Below, one piece after another: positions 47,701 through 57,200 of a DNA stretch of 64,000 nucleotides; the stretch's first letter is position 1, and each line of letters opens with the position of its first letter. Both the position numbers and the translations under genes were made by a program. The notes beneath the pieces are model-generated. The model was not told the origin of the DNA. It saw only the letters and a list, made by a program, of their open reading frames with translations, and made no database searches. The DNA lies in contig CM075104.1 in assembly GCA_037576195.1 (NCBI GenBank), positions 6,578,775 through 6,642,774 of the forward strand, read 5' to 3'. The DNA is from Phytoseiulus persimilis (lineage: Eukaryota; Arthropoda; Arachnida; Mesostigmata; Phytoseiidae).

Positions 47701-48901
47701 AATATGCGTAATTGCCGAATCGGTTTTAGAACGTTGGAAGCACTTGGAACGCCGTTTCTATTCGAAAACTCGTACGCCAATGGTTTCGAACGCACTTTCT
47801 TCCACTCCACCGGACATGACAATCTTCGAAAATGTTCACAATGCTCGATCAGATCGAGTTATAAGTGTAACACCGATCGAGTAAATTCTGGAAGGGCGAC
47901 TCAGGGCAAAAATCTTGGATCAAAGCTTGGAATCGACTCGATTCAACCGCTAATCAATCGCGGGTACGAAACACGCAATCGGGGAAAAAACTGATCACGA
48001 GTCGAGCCTACAGCTGGTTTGGCGGGTGGTTATCATTTCCGCCGATATTAACAGGCCTCACAAAAACATCGTCAGCGACCCTGACAAAAACGGCTGCCAC
48101 CGATTTCCGACCACAGCAGCTACAGCATCGTACAACAGGGAAACAAAACACTCACCTCATTGCCACGATTCCTAATGAAATCGATCTCTTCGTCCGTGAA
48201 GCTTGTCATCGTGATCGACTTGGTACGGTGAGGGGGGTTCAAGCCTCGCCTGCAAGGAAAATAACAAGTCAGTCGATTTCGCTCGTATCCCTGGCCGTGA
48301 GTCGCTTCGAGAGAAAAAATGAGGTGGACGAAGCACGCTAGCTACGTGGAATGTTTGCGTCTGCGAAACATGAGAAGGACACGAAGTGAGGCTCAGCATA
48401 TAGAAAAGATGATGAACTCCGAGCCCGCCCTGGAAACTCCCTCGGAATGAGAAAATCTGGCCGGTGTCAAGCAGGTCACTTTCTGATGTCAACTGATCAA
48501 CCGAACACAGAGCAGGCTTGCACCGCAAGTCATCGGAAAAGCATTCGCGAACACGGGACTTGACGCATCTAGGCACGACACCAAGAGAACTTGAAGAGTT
48601 CGCCAGGGCATTTATGAGTTGCAAACAAATCACGCATAAGCGATGCCGGAGACACATCAAAAGCCCCACTCCAACAGTGGCACAGACAGTGTAGCCAGAG
48701 ACAGTGGAGATGGCACTATATGGTGAAAACTCACAATAGTCCGCAACATTTGGTGCAGATGAACGACCCTATGGTCATGTCAACGTAGGTGGGACCTCGT
48801 TGATGGCATTCCAAACAGTTTCTGTTGGCTCCTTCATTCGCAATTTCCCGTAAAATTGCCAATCTCCGCTCGTCAGCGGACCTCTTGCTGCGAGCGGCCA
48901 T
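41646..48901 (-). CDS. AGFG1: AGFG1/Drongo-type ArfGAP with C-terminal NPF motifs (complete, 8 exons)
   Basis: Eight minus-strand exons join in phase: 48901-48735, 48249-48156, 44585-44470, 44381-43778, 43691-43610, 43490-42858, 42437-42340 and 41708-41646, giving 618 residues plus stop (human about 562). Residues 1-130 form the ArfGAP domain: the C4 zinc finger CLECHQRGPTYVDMTIGSFI-CTKC, the LRGLNPPHRTKSITMTSF loop with its arginine, and the YLGTYDERSN / FLVQKYERKRWYV end. The rest is a disordered Ser/Pro/Gln-rich tail with the family hallmark YAALAELDEIF, DPF motifs and several NPF motifs (EH-domain ligands), ending SNPFL. Family members couple Arf regulation with endocytosis (EPS15, AP2, VAMP7) and have been linked to RNA export. 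FG dipeptides are few here. The start ATG (AAAG ATG G context) gives MAARSKRS, as in the family. Confidence 0.95.
42340..42437 (-). CDS. AGFG1: AGFG1 exon 7
   Basis: The acceptor TTCGTTCTTGCAG precedes VLPQSLSMHSPFATSNGSSG, ending RYVNPFAT | GTAAGT (phase 0). Confidence 0.88.
42858..43490 (-). CDS. AGFG1: AGFG1 exon 6, Gln/Asn/Pro-rich tail with NPF motifs
   Basis: It begins VPASNPFSPTGAAPS, continues TTNPWGS and SPNPFAMANKAWG, and ends SQAQPNK plus G. The donor GTACGT is at 42857. The open frame runs on past this donor, but the next exon matches phase 1. Confidence 0.9.
43610..43691 (-). CDS. AGFG1: AGFG1 exon 5
   Basis: It reads KSDTSTKLTDSAKTIPTDPW then SNQQASS; phase 0 in, phase 1 out, GTGAGT donor. 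Confidence 0.88.
43778..44381 (-). CDS. AGFG1: AGFG1 exon 4, YAALAELDEIF hallmark
   Basis: It completes RWYVDPEIAQHKMQLDRRQK and then Ser/Pro-rich sequence with VDPFKSS, DIFDPF and DRYAALAELDEIFSGQ. The donor GTTAGA is weaker than the others but required by phase. Confidence 0.93.
44470..44585 (-). CDS. AGFG1: AGFG1 exon 3, end of ArfGAP domain
   Basis: The acceptor TTTTTTCTCCAG precedes FNRYVYLGTYDERSN, ending VQKYERK plus AG (phase 2). It lies 3.57 kb from exon 2, by far the longest intron of this gene. Confidence 0.93.
44586..48155 (-). other. AGFG1 intron 2, 3.6 kb
   Basis: No nested gene, RNA gene or repeat array recognised. Open frames such as plus 45788-46315 look incidental. Confidence 0.7.
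48156..48249 (-). CDS. AGFG1: AGFG1 exon 2, ArfGAP LRGLNPPHR loop
   Basis: The acceptor TTTTCCTTGCAG precedes RGLNPPHRTKSITMTSFTDE, ending NRGNE | GTGAGT. It contains the arginine expected to act in Arf GTP hydrolysis. Confidence 0.95.
48735..48901 (-). CDS. AGFG1: AGFG1 exon 1, ArfGAP zinc finger
   Basis: It begins MAARSKRSADERRLAILREI and includes all four zinc cysteines (CLEC and CTKC). It ends CTA TT | GTGAGT (phase 2), restored to Leu by the next exon. An in-frame GTG upstream (48979) gives an unlikely extension. Confidence 0.95.
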
Positions 48902-49240
48902 CTTTGTTTGACTGATGCAGCGATGCGACTGACTCGACTTCGGCTTTGCTAGCTGGATGACTGGCGGCCTGGCTGACACTTGCCTGCCCGCTTGGCTCCC
49001 TTTCGAAAACCGGAGAGAAGCTTCTCTCGCATGGCTCCTGTCGCCATCGCCTCTACCGATGCCGCTGACTCGCTCGACGGCGGCGGAACTGTTAGCTCTG
49101 TACAGCTTCTCAGCGACAATGACGACGGCGTTGGGGACGACGGGACGACTCAGTTAGAGCAGAGCGTATCGCAGACACAGCGTTGGTCTGTCTGCTCACT
49201 CGACGGTCCGACCGGCTGGCTGGTTGGCCGTTGAGGCCGA
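48902..49240 (-). promoter_or_regulatory. AGFG1: AGFG1 5' UTR/promoter candidate
   Basis: The stretch directly upstream of the AGFG1 ATG has GCCTGGCTG, TTGCCTGCCCGCTTGG and GACCGGCTGGCTGGTTGG runs. It resembles the FNDC3 upstream interval. The transcription start cannot be placed. Confidence 0.4.
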
Positions 49241-52109
49241 TGGGTTAGCCGATTGCCTGGTTTCCTCATCCAACGGATGAGCGAACGGAAGGTTGAGGAA
49301 ACGAATAAGGGTCAAAACCTGGACCACGTATATTGACGACACTCCTGGGACGCCTGCCCAAACATTGCACTGCAGTTCTCCGACGTACAGGGGCCGCCAG
49401 CCCTTCGCCGCTATTTCTCTACGCTGAGCAGCGTAAATATCGGACTCCAGCCGGAACTGGTATTGATCAACGGTGGATTACGTAGCCATCTGGGCTTTCC
49501 CGTTGAACGGATGATTGATCAAGCATCTCAAGACCCAGGTTTCCAATGGGTATACCCATCCTAAAATCATTCTCAATGACATTCATTGGGTGCGACAGAG
49601 GTATTCGGCTTGTTAGAATATTGGCAGCCGATTGACCTCAGAGTCTCCACACTCGATTGCGCCAGATTTCCAGTATCAAGTGAGAATGAAGCGCGGAGAT
49701 CGAAAGGATGCGTATTTGAACGCCGACGAATATTTCAAGAGGAAAGTGCTGTTGCCGAAGAGATTGTCATACGATGGCTCCTATGTAGAACGTTGATCTT
49801 TGAGAATGCTTTGTGAATGTCCGAAGCCATCGATGACGAAACGCAAAACTTCCCCACTCGATGGTTGCAGGAGCATCGTCGACCAGACTCATCGGCATGG
49901 AACACAAATCAGTCGAGGAAGCCGATGAGGACAGCAAGGTCTGAGAGATGCGATATCGAGGCTGCGATCGCGAAGTTGGACGCCTCGGCTCTCGCAACGC
50001 TGTAGGCAGACAGCGCAACCCGGAGGACCCAGAACGCCCCTTCTCCGGAACCTCGATACATTCCATAGGGCTTCCTGTCAATGGTCAGCATCATCTGAAG
50101 ACCCTTGCCCTCTCAGGATGTCCAAGGCCCCACGGAAAACATTCCTGGTCGGGAGGCACGGAGCTTTTTCGAGGCTGGAATCATCGAGCTTTCGAATCGG
50201 AAAAGTCGTCGCTTCGCCGCCTCCACTCACTCCGTTTATGGTTTCCTCATCTGCGGTTCCTGAGCATCAGCATGCGCCGGGTGATAGGTCGAGGCCGGAG
50301 TTGCCTCCATCCGTTTGGCTCTGAGCAGAATACACTGCCGTCCGTAAGGTTTCCAACTATGGAACCCCACAGTCCGTAGATGAATGGATACACAGTCATA
50401 ATCATTCCTGAATATCCCATCGTCACCCGTTCTCCTTCGGACGCCTTCGCGATAAGCAGGACCATCGGAACGGCCGAAGCCTGCACGCGATCTGCATCGC
50501 GTTCCCCCTCGAGGAGACAAGCATGCGTGTTCATGAGTTTCAACGACCCGGAATTGAGTCATAATTAGGACATGTGAATGGGGTCGCGAAGCCTCGAGCG
50601 ATGAAGGCAATCCCGCTGCGGTTTCGTGGCTTCCGAAGTCGAGAAACGACGATGCTGATCGAATGACCCAGGAGAGAGGGATCTGCCCGCGAGGGTTCTT
50701 CGAGAATGGCCGCAAAGTTCTCTTGTGGAACACCGATATTCGGCGAATCTTGTTCACCAGTGAGCTAGAAGGCGAAAATCCGGATGTTTTCTGATATCGC
50801 TGTATTTAAATCCAGATGAATGACGAAGGTGCTTTGGAAAATCCCGAGCTGTTCGAAAGCTGAGAGGACCGCCGAGGGTCGGACGAGAACTGAAGTTATG
50901 TCATCTTTTGATCAGAGCTCCTTCCCCTAGTCCATCTCAAAGCCTCTGTCACAGGAAATTCGATCCCTGGGGGAGTCGTCGAAACGCCGTACAAAGTATG
51001 ACATTCATTCATGGCACTTCATCGCGAATATGTCCCTCATCGGAAACCAGAGGAAACTGGCTTTCTCGGAGACGGAAGTGAGACATCTCGCTTAGAATCT
51101 CAGACCGAATGATATTCAAGGAGCCGATAAGCGACGGAAACAGCCAAACCAGAGAGAGACACAACACCTGCAATAGTCCCGAAACTCTAATGTTGTATCT
51201 CATCATTCGCCGTGTATCTGCGGAATATTCCCAAAACAGTCGGGGAGGAGGCGAACCTAGATTTATTCGATGAATGATGAACGAGCAAGCTAACAGTAAA
51301 ACTTGTTCCACTGCATGGAGTTTAGATGCCGCGGATGCAAAGAGTGTCAACTGCAGCTCATACTCGGGAATGGAGGTCAACCTCGCTGGTCTGTCGCCTC
51401 AAAGTCCAGGAGGAGACAGAAGAACCTTGACATACGTCAGCAAACCTGAGAAGCCTCCGAACTAGAGTGCCGAGTGGTAGAGAGTTGCTTGTGAATGGGT
51501 CTTTAGGGAGCCGTTTCCGATTCACCTCCAGCGCTTGGGTGAACATCGAGAAAGTAATTTTCTCCCAGGGAGGGTCGCGAAAGTGAACCTCGCGTTCGCG
51601 GCAGGCCTTCGTTCTATCGCTCCGTTATATGGAATTGAGTTTCCCCTTCTAGAATTCGCCATAACGGTTTCTTCCACGCTGGGATTCCACTGCAAGTGTT
51701 TCTGAAGAAATCCAGCTGTTCAAGTGGCCGTTGTCGGCCTAAAATGAAGCTGCGAAACAATTTTCCGCCGACTTCATATTGCACTTGTAGGCCTCGATCT
51801 ACTTCAGCGACGTCGTCTTTGGTAGCTCGGTCTGGGGTTCGCTGTGTATTCATTATGAAAAACGAGTCGAGTTTCGCAATTAAAAGCAGCTAATGAGACA
51901 CGGCAAGAAGAATCCATTCGAAAACTTTGCAAGCTTCTCGATGATCACAATCAGAAACGATTCCTTCCTCTGATTCTCTCCTTTCATGCTTTGATCTTTC
52001 ATTCTGAGATGATGGGACCCCACCTCACTGAGGAGGGGATGATTTTGTGATTTGGCTAAAATTTGTTCCTATGGCTATTAACAACGCAAGCCGTGAGTCA
52101 ACCTGAGTC
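49241..52109. other. intergenic, with hydrophobic open segments of unknown meaning
   Basis: It lies between AGFG1 and the LRR gene. Minus-strand segments at 51380-51009 and 50543-50247 encode membrane-like stretches and are treated separately. Nothing else is supported. Confidence 0.5.
51009..51380 (-). CDS. possible membrane-protein exon, unrecognised
   Basis: A 120-codon open frame opens directly after a stop. It contains two hydrophobic segments, around VEQVLLLACSFIIHRI and LLQVLCLSLVWLFPSLIGSL, separated by a basic loop (ADTRRMMRYN). This layout could be part of a multi-pass receptor, for example a chemosensory receptor. The neighbouring minus frame at 50543-50247 (MGYSGMIMTVYPFIYGLWGS) is also hydrophobic. 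I could not build a splice chain and see no family signature. It may be chance. Confidence 0.2.
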   Translation of the reverse strand: MTSIPEYELQLTLFASAASKLHAVEQVLLLACSFIIHRINLGSPPPRLFWEYSADTRRMMRYNIRVSGLLQVLCLSLVWLFPSLIGSLNIIRSEILSEMSHFRLRESQFPLVSDEGHIRDEVP

Positions 52110-52808
52110 TCAGGACTGCAGCCGGTGGGCTTCCTTGAAATGACCGCAACCGTGATTCCGGAAAACGGCTCCGATGTGAACGTTGCACGCGCGACGGATT
52201 CGGAGTGGCAGAAAAACATCCTCTGGGTTGTCGCTTCGTGAGACAGTGAACCCGTTGACGGTCACGTTGCGGAGGTTCGGTGCCACCTTGCGAATGGAAT
52301 CCAGTCCATGGTCGCTGACTTGTGTATCAGCCAAACACAGCGTTAAGAGGCATCGCAAGTTCATTTTGAGACGCTCCATGTGAGTGAAGTATCCATCGCG
52401 CACATCCGTGAATCCCAGGAAGAGAGCTTCTATTTGAGGGGCGAGCTTCGACACGAGCTCCAGAGCCTCTAGTCCCACGTCGGTTCCCTCCAGGTCGAAA
52501 ACCTTCAGCAAAGGACAATTGACTAGAATGGTCTGCAGAAAGTCTACGGTTCCAAAACCTTGTGTGCCCTCAAGGTAGAGTTCTTGGATGTTTGCCATGT
52601 GCGGCCACGAGATGTCAGTCTTTCTAACGTCGAGACTTCTTCCAAGGTCAAGAACTTTGATATTGTAGAAGTCATGCGTGGCTTTCAGGAAAGTTCCAAC
52701 TTCAATCACCGAGTCTCGGATCGAGAGCAGGCATAGAGTTGTGGGGAAATGAGCCAAGTTGATGCGCTTTCTGCGGGCTGTAGTGCTCAGGTTGAGGTCT
52801 TCGATTGC
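52110..52808 (-). CDS. LRR gene, last exon (most repeats)
   Basis: The acceptor AGCCACTTTGCAG precedes AIEDLNLSTTARRKRINLAH. The LRR block runs to about VAPNLRNVTVNGFTVS, then a non-repeat tail ends EAHRLQS and TGA. The open frame continues upstream through the intron (from 52928), but that frame loses the LRR pattern, so the splice is preferred. Confidence 0.85.
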   Translation of the reverse strand, partial: AIEDLNLSTTARRKRINLAHFPTTLCLLSIRDSVIEVGTFLKATHDFYNIKVLDLGRSLDVRKTDISWPHMANIQELYLEGTQGFGTVDFLQTILVNCPLLKVFDLEGTDVGLEALELVSKLAPQIEALFLGFTDVRDGYFTHMERLKMNLRCLLTLCLADTQVSDHGLDSIRKVAPNLRNVTVNGFTVSRSDNPEDVFLPLRIRRACNVHIGAVFRNHGCGHFKEAHRLQS

Positions 52809-54221
52809 CTGCAAAGTGGCTTCAGTCACTTCTCGTTGAGTATCTTTCGCGTGTTCACCGGGGGATTCAAGCCGCCTCCTACGACTACTAGCTTTCGATG
52901 AAGATTCCGAGGGGACAAGAGGAAGCATCGAACCGGACCTACCAACTGCCTGAGCGATGGACAGGCTTTTGCCAAAGATTTCAGCTTGTGAGCCGATAGC
53001 GGCTTCTTGAGGAAGCTGTTGTGCTCGCCGCGGATCACCAAGCCCTGTGTGGGCTCGGCGCTGCGGGCCTTGAGGGTTGAGTAAATCACCAATCTCAAGC
53101 TGGATGGTGTTACATCATTGAGCTCCTCGTGACCTAGCGACAGGGTCCCGTTCAAATGATCCACCGGAACCTGCGAATAACAACTTGAAACTGAGTCATT
53201 CTGCGAAAGTTAAGAACAGGGTAATGAACCTTGAGTGCTCAGAGCTTCAGCCGGGCCCAATGGATGATCGCCTGTGGGTGCGGTTCCAGGAACCCAAACT
53301 AGATGCTCGCCTATGAAAACCGCTATAGTGGAGCGGAGGAAGTTTGAAAAATTATGCGTGCGCAAGATCGTCTAACAACCGTTTCCAGTGGAAACGAACG
53401 GATCCCAGAATCTGGATTGAGCATCCGTTTGAGATTCCTTAATCGTAGCCGAGCTGATGCAAGCCAGCGAGCCGCCGCAATCGGGTTCGATTCGTGGAAG
53501 GCCCCACACGCTGAAGCCACAGGCTCGCGAGCGGTCGGAAGCGGAGTAGGTTTGAACTCGAATCGTGGAACTCCCGAAGAAGACGCCCGAAGCGGAGCGC
53601 GGGAAGAGAAAAGAGTTCAGGAACTTCGACGAGGGGCTGAGGCCGGAATAAGATTGCGGATGGTCGCTCTGTTGGCATTTGACCGGGAGAATTGCGGAGG
53701 TGTCAATGAGCACGAAGAGCTCAACGAGAGAGATCGTTGATGGCGGAATATCCAATCGGATCGGGAGCAGGGATCTGTTCTTCCGGAGGCTACTCACTTT
53801 TGCAGATTTGTCGTTGCTTTCGAATTTTGTGCCTGTCTCGTCTCTCGAAGGAGCCACATCTTTGTCGGCAGATGGTTTCTGACAATCGTTGACCACCTTC
53901 ACCTGATGAGTGTCTTTGAATCTTCCTGAGTGGATCAACTTCCGCACCCATTGATTCAGGTCGGTCCCGATGTCCCACTTCAGCATGCTGAAAACGAAAT
54001 GATCTCTCGATGAGGATCCATTTCACCAACGCATTCCAGCAACTCGACTTGAAGAGTTTCTCGGGAGCGTGCTGTCGGATTCTAGTCTCATCCGTTCTGA
54101 TTCGGTTCAGAATTGAAACCGGCTTATCAGAGTAGAGATAGTCTTGCACCTGTTCGAGCGTGAACAGTTGATGAGCGGTCGAAGCCACACAGCGGTGTAT
54201 GACCTCGATAGGGCCGAATGT
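52110..54221 (-). CDS. leucine-rich-repeat protein, FBXL12-like (N-terminus unresolved)
   Basis: The two last exons are well supported: 53170-52943 and 52808-52110 (stop at 52112-52110). They join in phase 0 across a 134-bp intron and give 308 residues. The pattern is LRR: CPSLRQLAIEDLNLS, IKVLDLG, IQELYLEGT, LKVFDLEGTDV, IEALFLGFTDV, LLTLCLADTQVSD and LRNVTVNGF, about seven repeats of 24-30 residues. The order resembles FBXL12-type F-box/LRR proteins, which present substrates to SCF ubiquitin ligases. I could not find an F-box, so that role is inference. Two upstream open segments (54221-54027, 53977-53798) can be joined in phase but are tentative. The whole chain would be about 433 residues, without a certain start. 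Confidence 0.7.
52943..53170 (-). CDS. LRR gene, penultimate exon
   Basis: The acceptor TTGTTATTCGCAG precedes VPVDHLNGTLSLGHEELNDV. The exon ends KSLAKACPSLRQL | GTAGGT in phase 0. ACPSLRQL joined to AIEDLNLS recreates a standard LRR unit. Confidence 0.82.
53798..53977 (-). CDS. tentative exon upstream of the LRR exons
   Basis: A 60-codon segment reads WDIGTDLNQWVRKLIHSGRF then charged sequence ending ESNDKSAK | GTGAGT. The phase-0 donor fits the phase-0 acceptor at 53170 (627-bp intron). I do not recognise a domain. Confidence 0.5.
54027..54221 (-). CDS. tentative exon, possible N-terminal part of the LRR gene
   Basis: This 65-codon open segment includes ASTAHQLFTLEQVQDYLYSD and ends SSCWNAL before GTGAAA. 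A 49-bp intron to 53977 keeps the frame. The upstream boundary (TTAG at 54222) is a weak acceptor, and no ATG is present, so the start of the gene is unknown. Confidence 0.4.
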
Positions 54222-57200
54222 CTAACAGACTCTTACTAGCGAGTTTCGTAATATTCCAGGCAGGTGGAATCATCCTCACGGAGAAAACGTCAGCATGAAA
54301 AAAAAGGAGGAACTGGATCGAAAGAGTTGGCAGACGAACCTGGTCGGAACGATCTCTGCGCTCGAACTCTCGACGAGCTCCACTCTTCTTCATTCAAAGG
54401 TTTTGAGAACGCGAGACAGTTTCTGAGTACGCACCGAGAACATAAGGAACAGGCTGATCCGAACGATAGCTACGTTGGAGAATTCTCAGAAGACCTACTT
54501 TGACATCGTTGAATCGAACAATCTACGGAAGTTTCTCGACTCGGAACAGATCACAAGAAGGAGTATAGGTAGAGGTAGTCTAGGGCAATATAATCCACTT
54601 TGGGAAAACACAAAATAGATGTTGAAGGTCGAAAACTTACGCGAGACTTCAGTCGAAACACACCGGCTCAGCTAGAATGGCTGGAGGCTCGAATTTGACG
54701 AGACTGATTGGGACCCCACCGCCGCACGGCCTCCTCTCCAAAAGTTCAGCGCGGGTCTCTCGCCAGCGCTCCGCCACTTCACGAAACACCGGTTGGGTCT
54801 TGAATGAGCTCGCTCACATCGTAACGGCCCATCTACCGATTGCCTGAGCTTCTGTTGCGGGATCTGAACTCGGGATCCTCAGCCACGGTCCCGGTTTTCG
54901 CCGAGAAATTCTTGTCCGGTGCGGTTACAACGAACGCGAATCAACGGTGCAGTCGACGCTCTGTTCTGCGTTCTTCAAGTTCTCACAGTTTGCTCTCAAG
55001 TTGCGGGCACTCCCGCTGCCAGAGGTTTTATGATGACCGCGCCCTCATATAACTCGGCAGGGAATGACGCGAGAGTGCAAGCTCGTACCGTGTAGAACTG
55101 TTCCGATAAGAGTTGCGTCGATTCAGTTCGTCAGGGTCAGCAACGAAGCCGAGCCTCTGAGCGCTCGATGAACATTCAGCGCAGAACCGGCTACTTCACT
55201 GGGATCTTCGTCGGCAGCCGCGGCGGAAGAGAGGCACCGGTCGAAATTGCCGAGTCGGATGCTATAAGGTCCGGAGCAGGGTGCTGCACAATATACACTG
55301 CACTATTTGATGCGCTCTCTTGGCGGACGGATGGCGTCTCGTTCGCATAGAAAGGTGGCGCTTGGCTGAATGGCTGGATGGTTGGCTAGCCGGCTAGTCG
55401 ACTTGTCCGTGGTTCATTCGATCGCAGTTCTCCCGTTCAGCCGCAGCTATCCGCGACTACCGGTCACGAGGTCCGCATGATCAACGAGCAGAAGTCCTTG
55501 GAATCCTTGTCAAATCCTTCAGGTGGAACACAGCTGTGTCGGAAAACACCGCCAGACGTTCTCCGGACGCTGACACTCCGGCTTGCTTACGCGCTTACTC
55601 GCTCGTTTGCTCATTCACTCAATCGAACATGCCGCTTATATAACATTTGTTTTGACGTCGCATAACTCCCCGCGATCGACCTTCCCGTAGTTATTGTGGC
55701 TTTATGTTTGCCCACGATAATTTGATTCATGCAGAGCGAGGAAACGTCTCTCCCGTGCCTCCGAGTATAGTCTAAGCCTGTTTCCAGACTGACGAGGCAA
55801 CGACGCTATTCGCGCTCTGCCGTTTTTCAGAAGTTCTCCCATCGAAACAATCCAGATGTAGACGCAGCAGCACTCAGTCAATGCTGTACGGGCTCTACGC
55901 AACAATATTTTCGTCAACGGTTCCATCGGAGAATAACAATCTCTATTCTCGATGCGCCACCCGCAAGGTCAAGTCTGGGTCGACTCGACCTGCGTTTGTC
56001 ATGCCTTGTTCGCTGGCTCGGCCTCGACTCTTCCCCGAGAGCCTCGGTGTTTCGGTTGTTGTTTTTGCGTCGATGCAACCGCTGGGATGTTCGGTTACGA
56101 GATACCAGACAACCACGTTTTAAGTGGTTTAGACATTGGAAATGCGTGAGCTCGGTCGGACTCCCCTTTCCCACAGCTTGAGCTTGAACTTGATGAAGGT
56201 AACGCCCTTCGTGTTCGACGCTACGATCCAGACTCACATCCGTTCGCATCTGCTGTGAGTTGTGGTCTTTATTATGAGAGCTCGCGTAACTCTCGTCGGA
56301 CGAGCGAGAGTAGGTATCTCCAGATGGGATGGGCGGATCTCTTCCATCCCTCTGTGGAAACTCTGTAGCTCATCAGATCGTTTCCGACTGCCCGAAGGCA
56401 CAACATCCACTGTCGCACGCGGAAAACCCACAACCCTCGGCGGTGGGATTGAGAGAAGATGACATTCTTGAATTCTATGATCTGGGCTTCGACCTAGGAG
56501 GAAGATCAGAATCAAAAGACATGGTGGGTGAGTTCTTGCCCACCAACGCCAGAAGCTCGGCTCCGAGCCTCGATCGAGCCCTCTCGGGAAAAATTATGAT
56601 ATTGTCTATCGAGCTCCTGAACGAGGTCACAGTTCCCCTTGTGGTGGATTCCTAACTCACTCCGCGGCGTGACCAAGCGATATTGCACTCTCACTTCCGC
56701 ATGTCTCGGAGCCCTCCCCACCCCCCCTCTCCGAATCTCCAGACACGTGCTACAGGATAGACGCTGCGAGCCGTTAGAGATGAGCAGCAAGCTGGCCTCA
56801 GGATCATCGTTTCTATTTCGAACACAACGCACATCCATGTACTCGGATCCTTTCGTTCAAAAAGTCACAGAAAGGAATTCCGAGTTATTCTCGGCTGGTA
56901 CATCGTCCAGTCAGCAGATCATCGTTCCTGCTCTCGGTTCAGTTCACGTTGGATACCATGGAATGTGAGAGAGTGCGAGGCTTGAGTGTGTCTGAAACCA
57001 TGTCCTCGCACGGGCGCACGGTTTCGAGAACATTTTGCCGAGAACAAGATCGCCGTGAGTTCTTCAGAAGTCGAGAAACTCTCGACCAGCGGGCCCTTCG
57101 AATGCATCGACAGATCATTCAGCGTAGGTCGTCGCACACACGTTCTCTTTGTTCGGCGATAGCTTTCGAAGCTTTCCGGTGGAGCACCACTTCTAGGGCC

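Noticed and set aside
52826-52928. Start of the LRR frame at MLPLVPSESS
   Set aside because: This is intron readthrough: donor GTAGGT at 52942 and acceptor at 52809 join ACPSLRQL to AIEDLNLS and rebuild an LRR unit.
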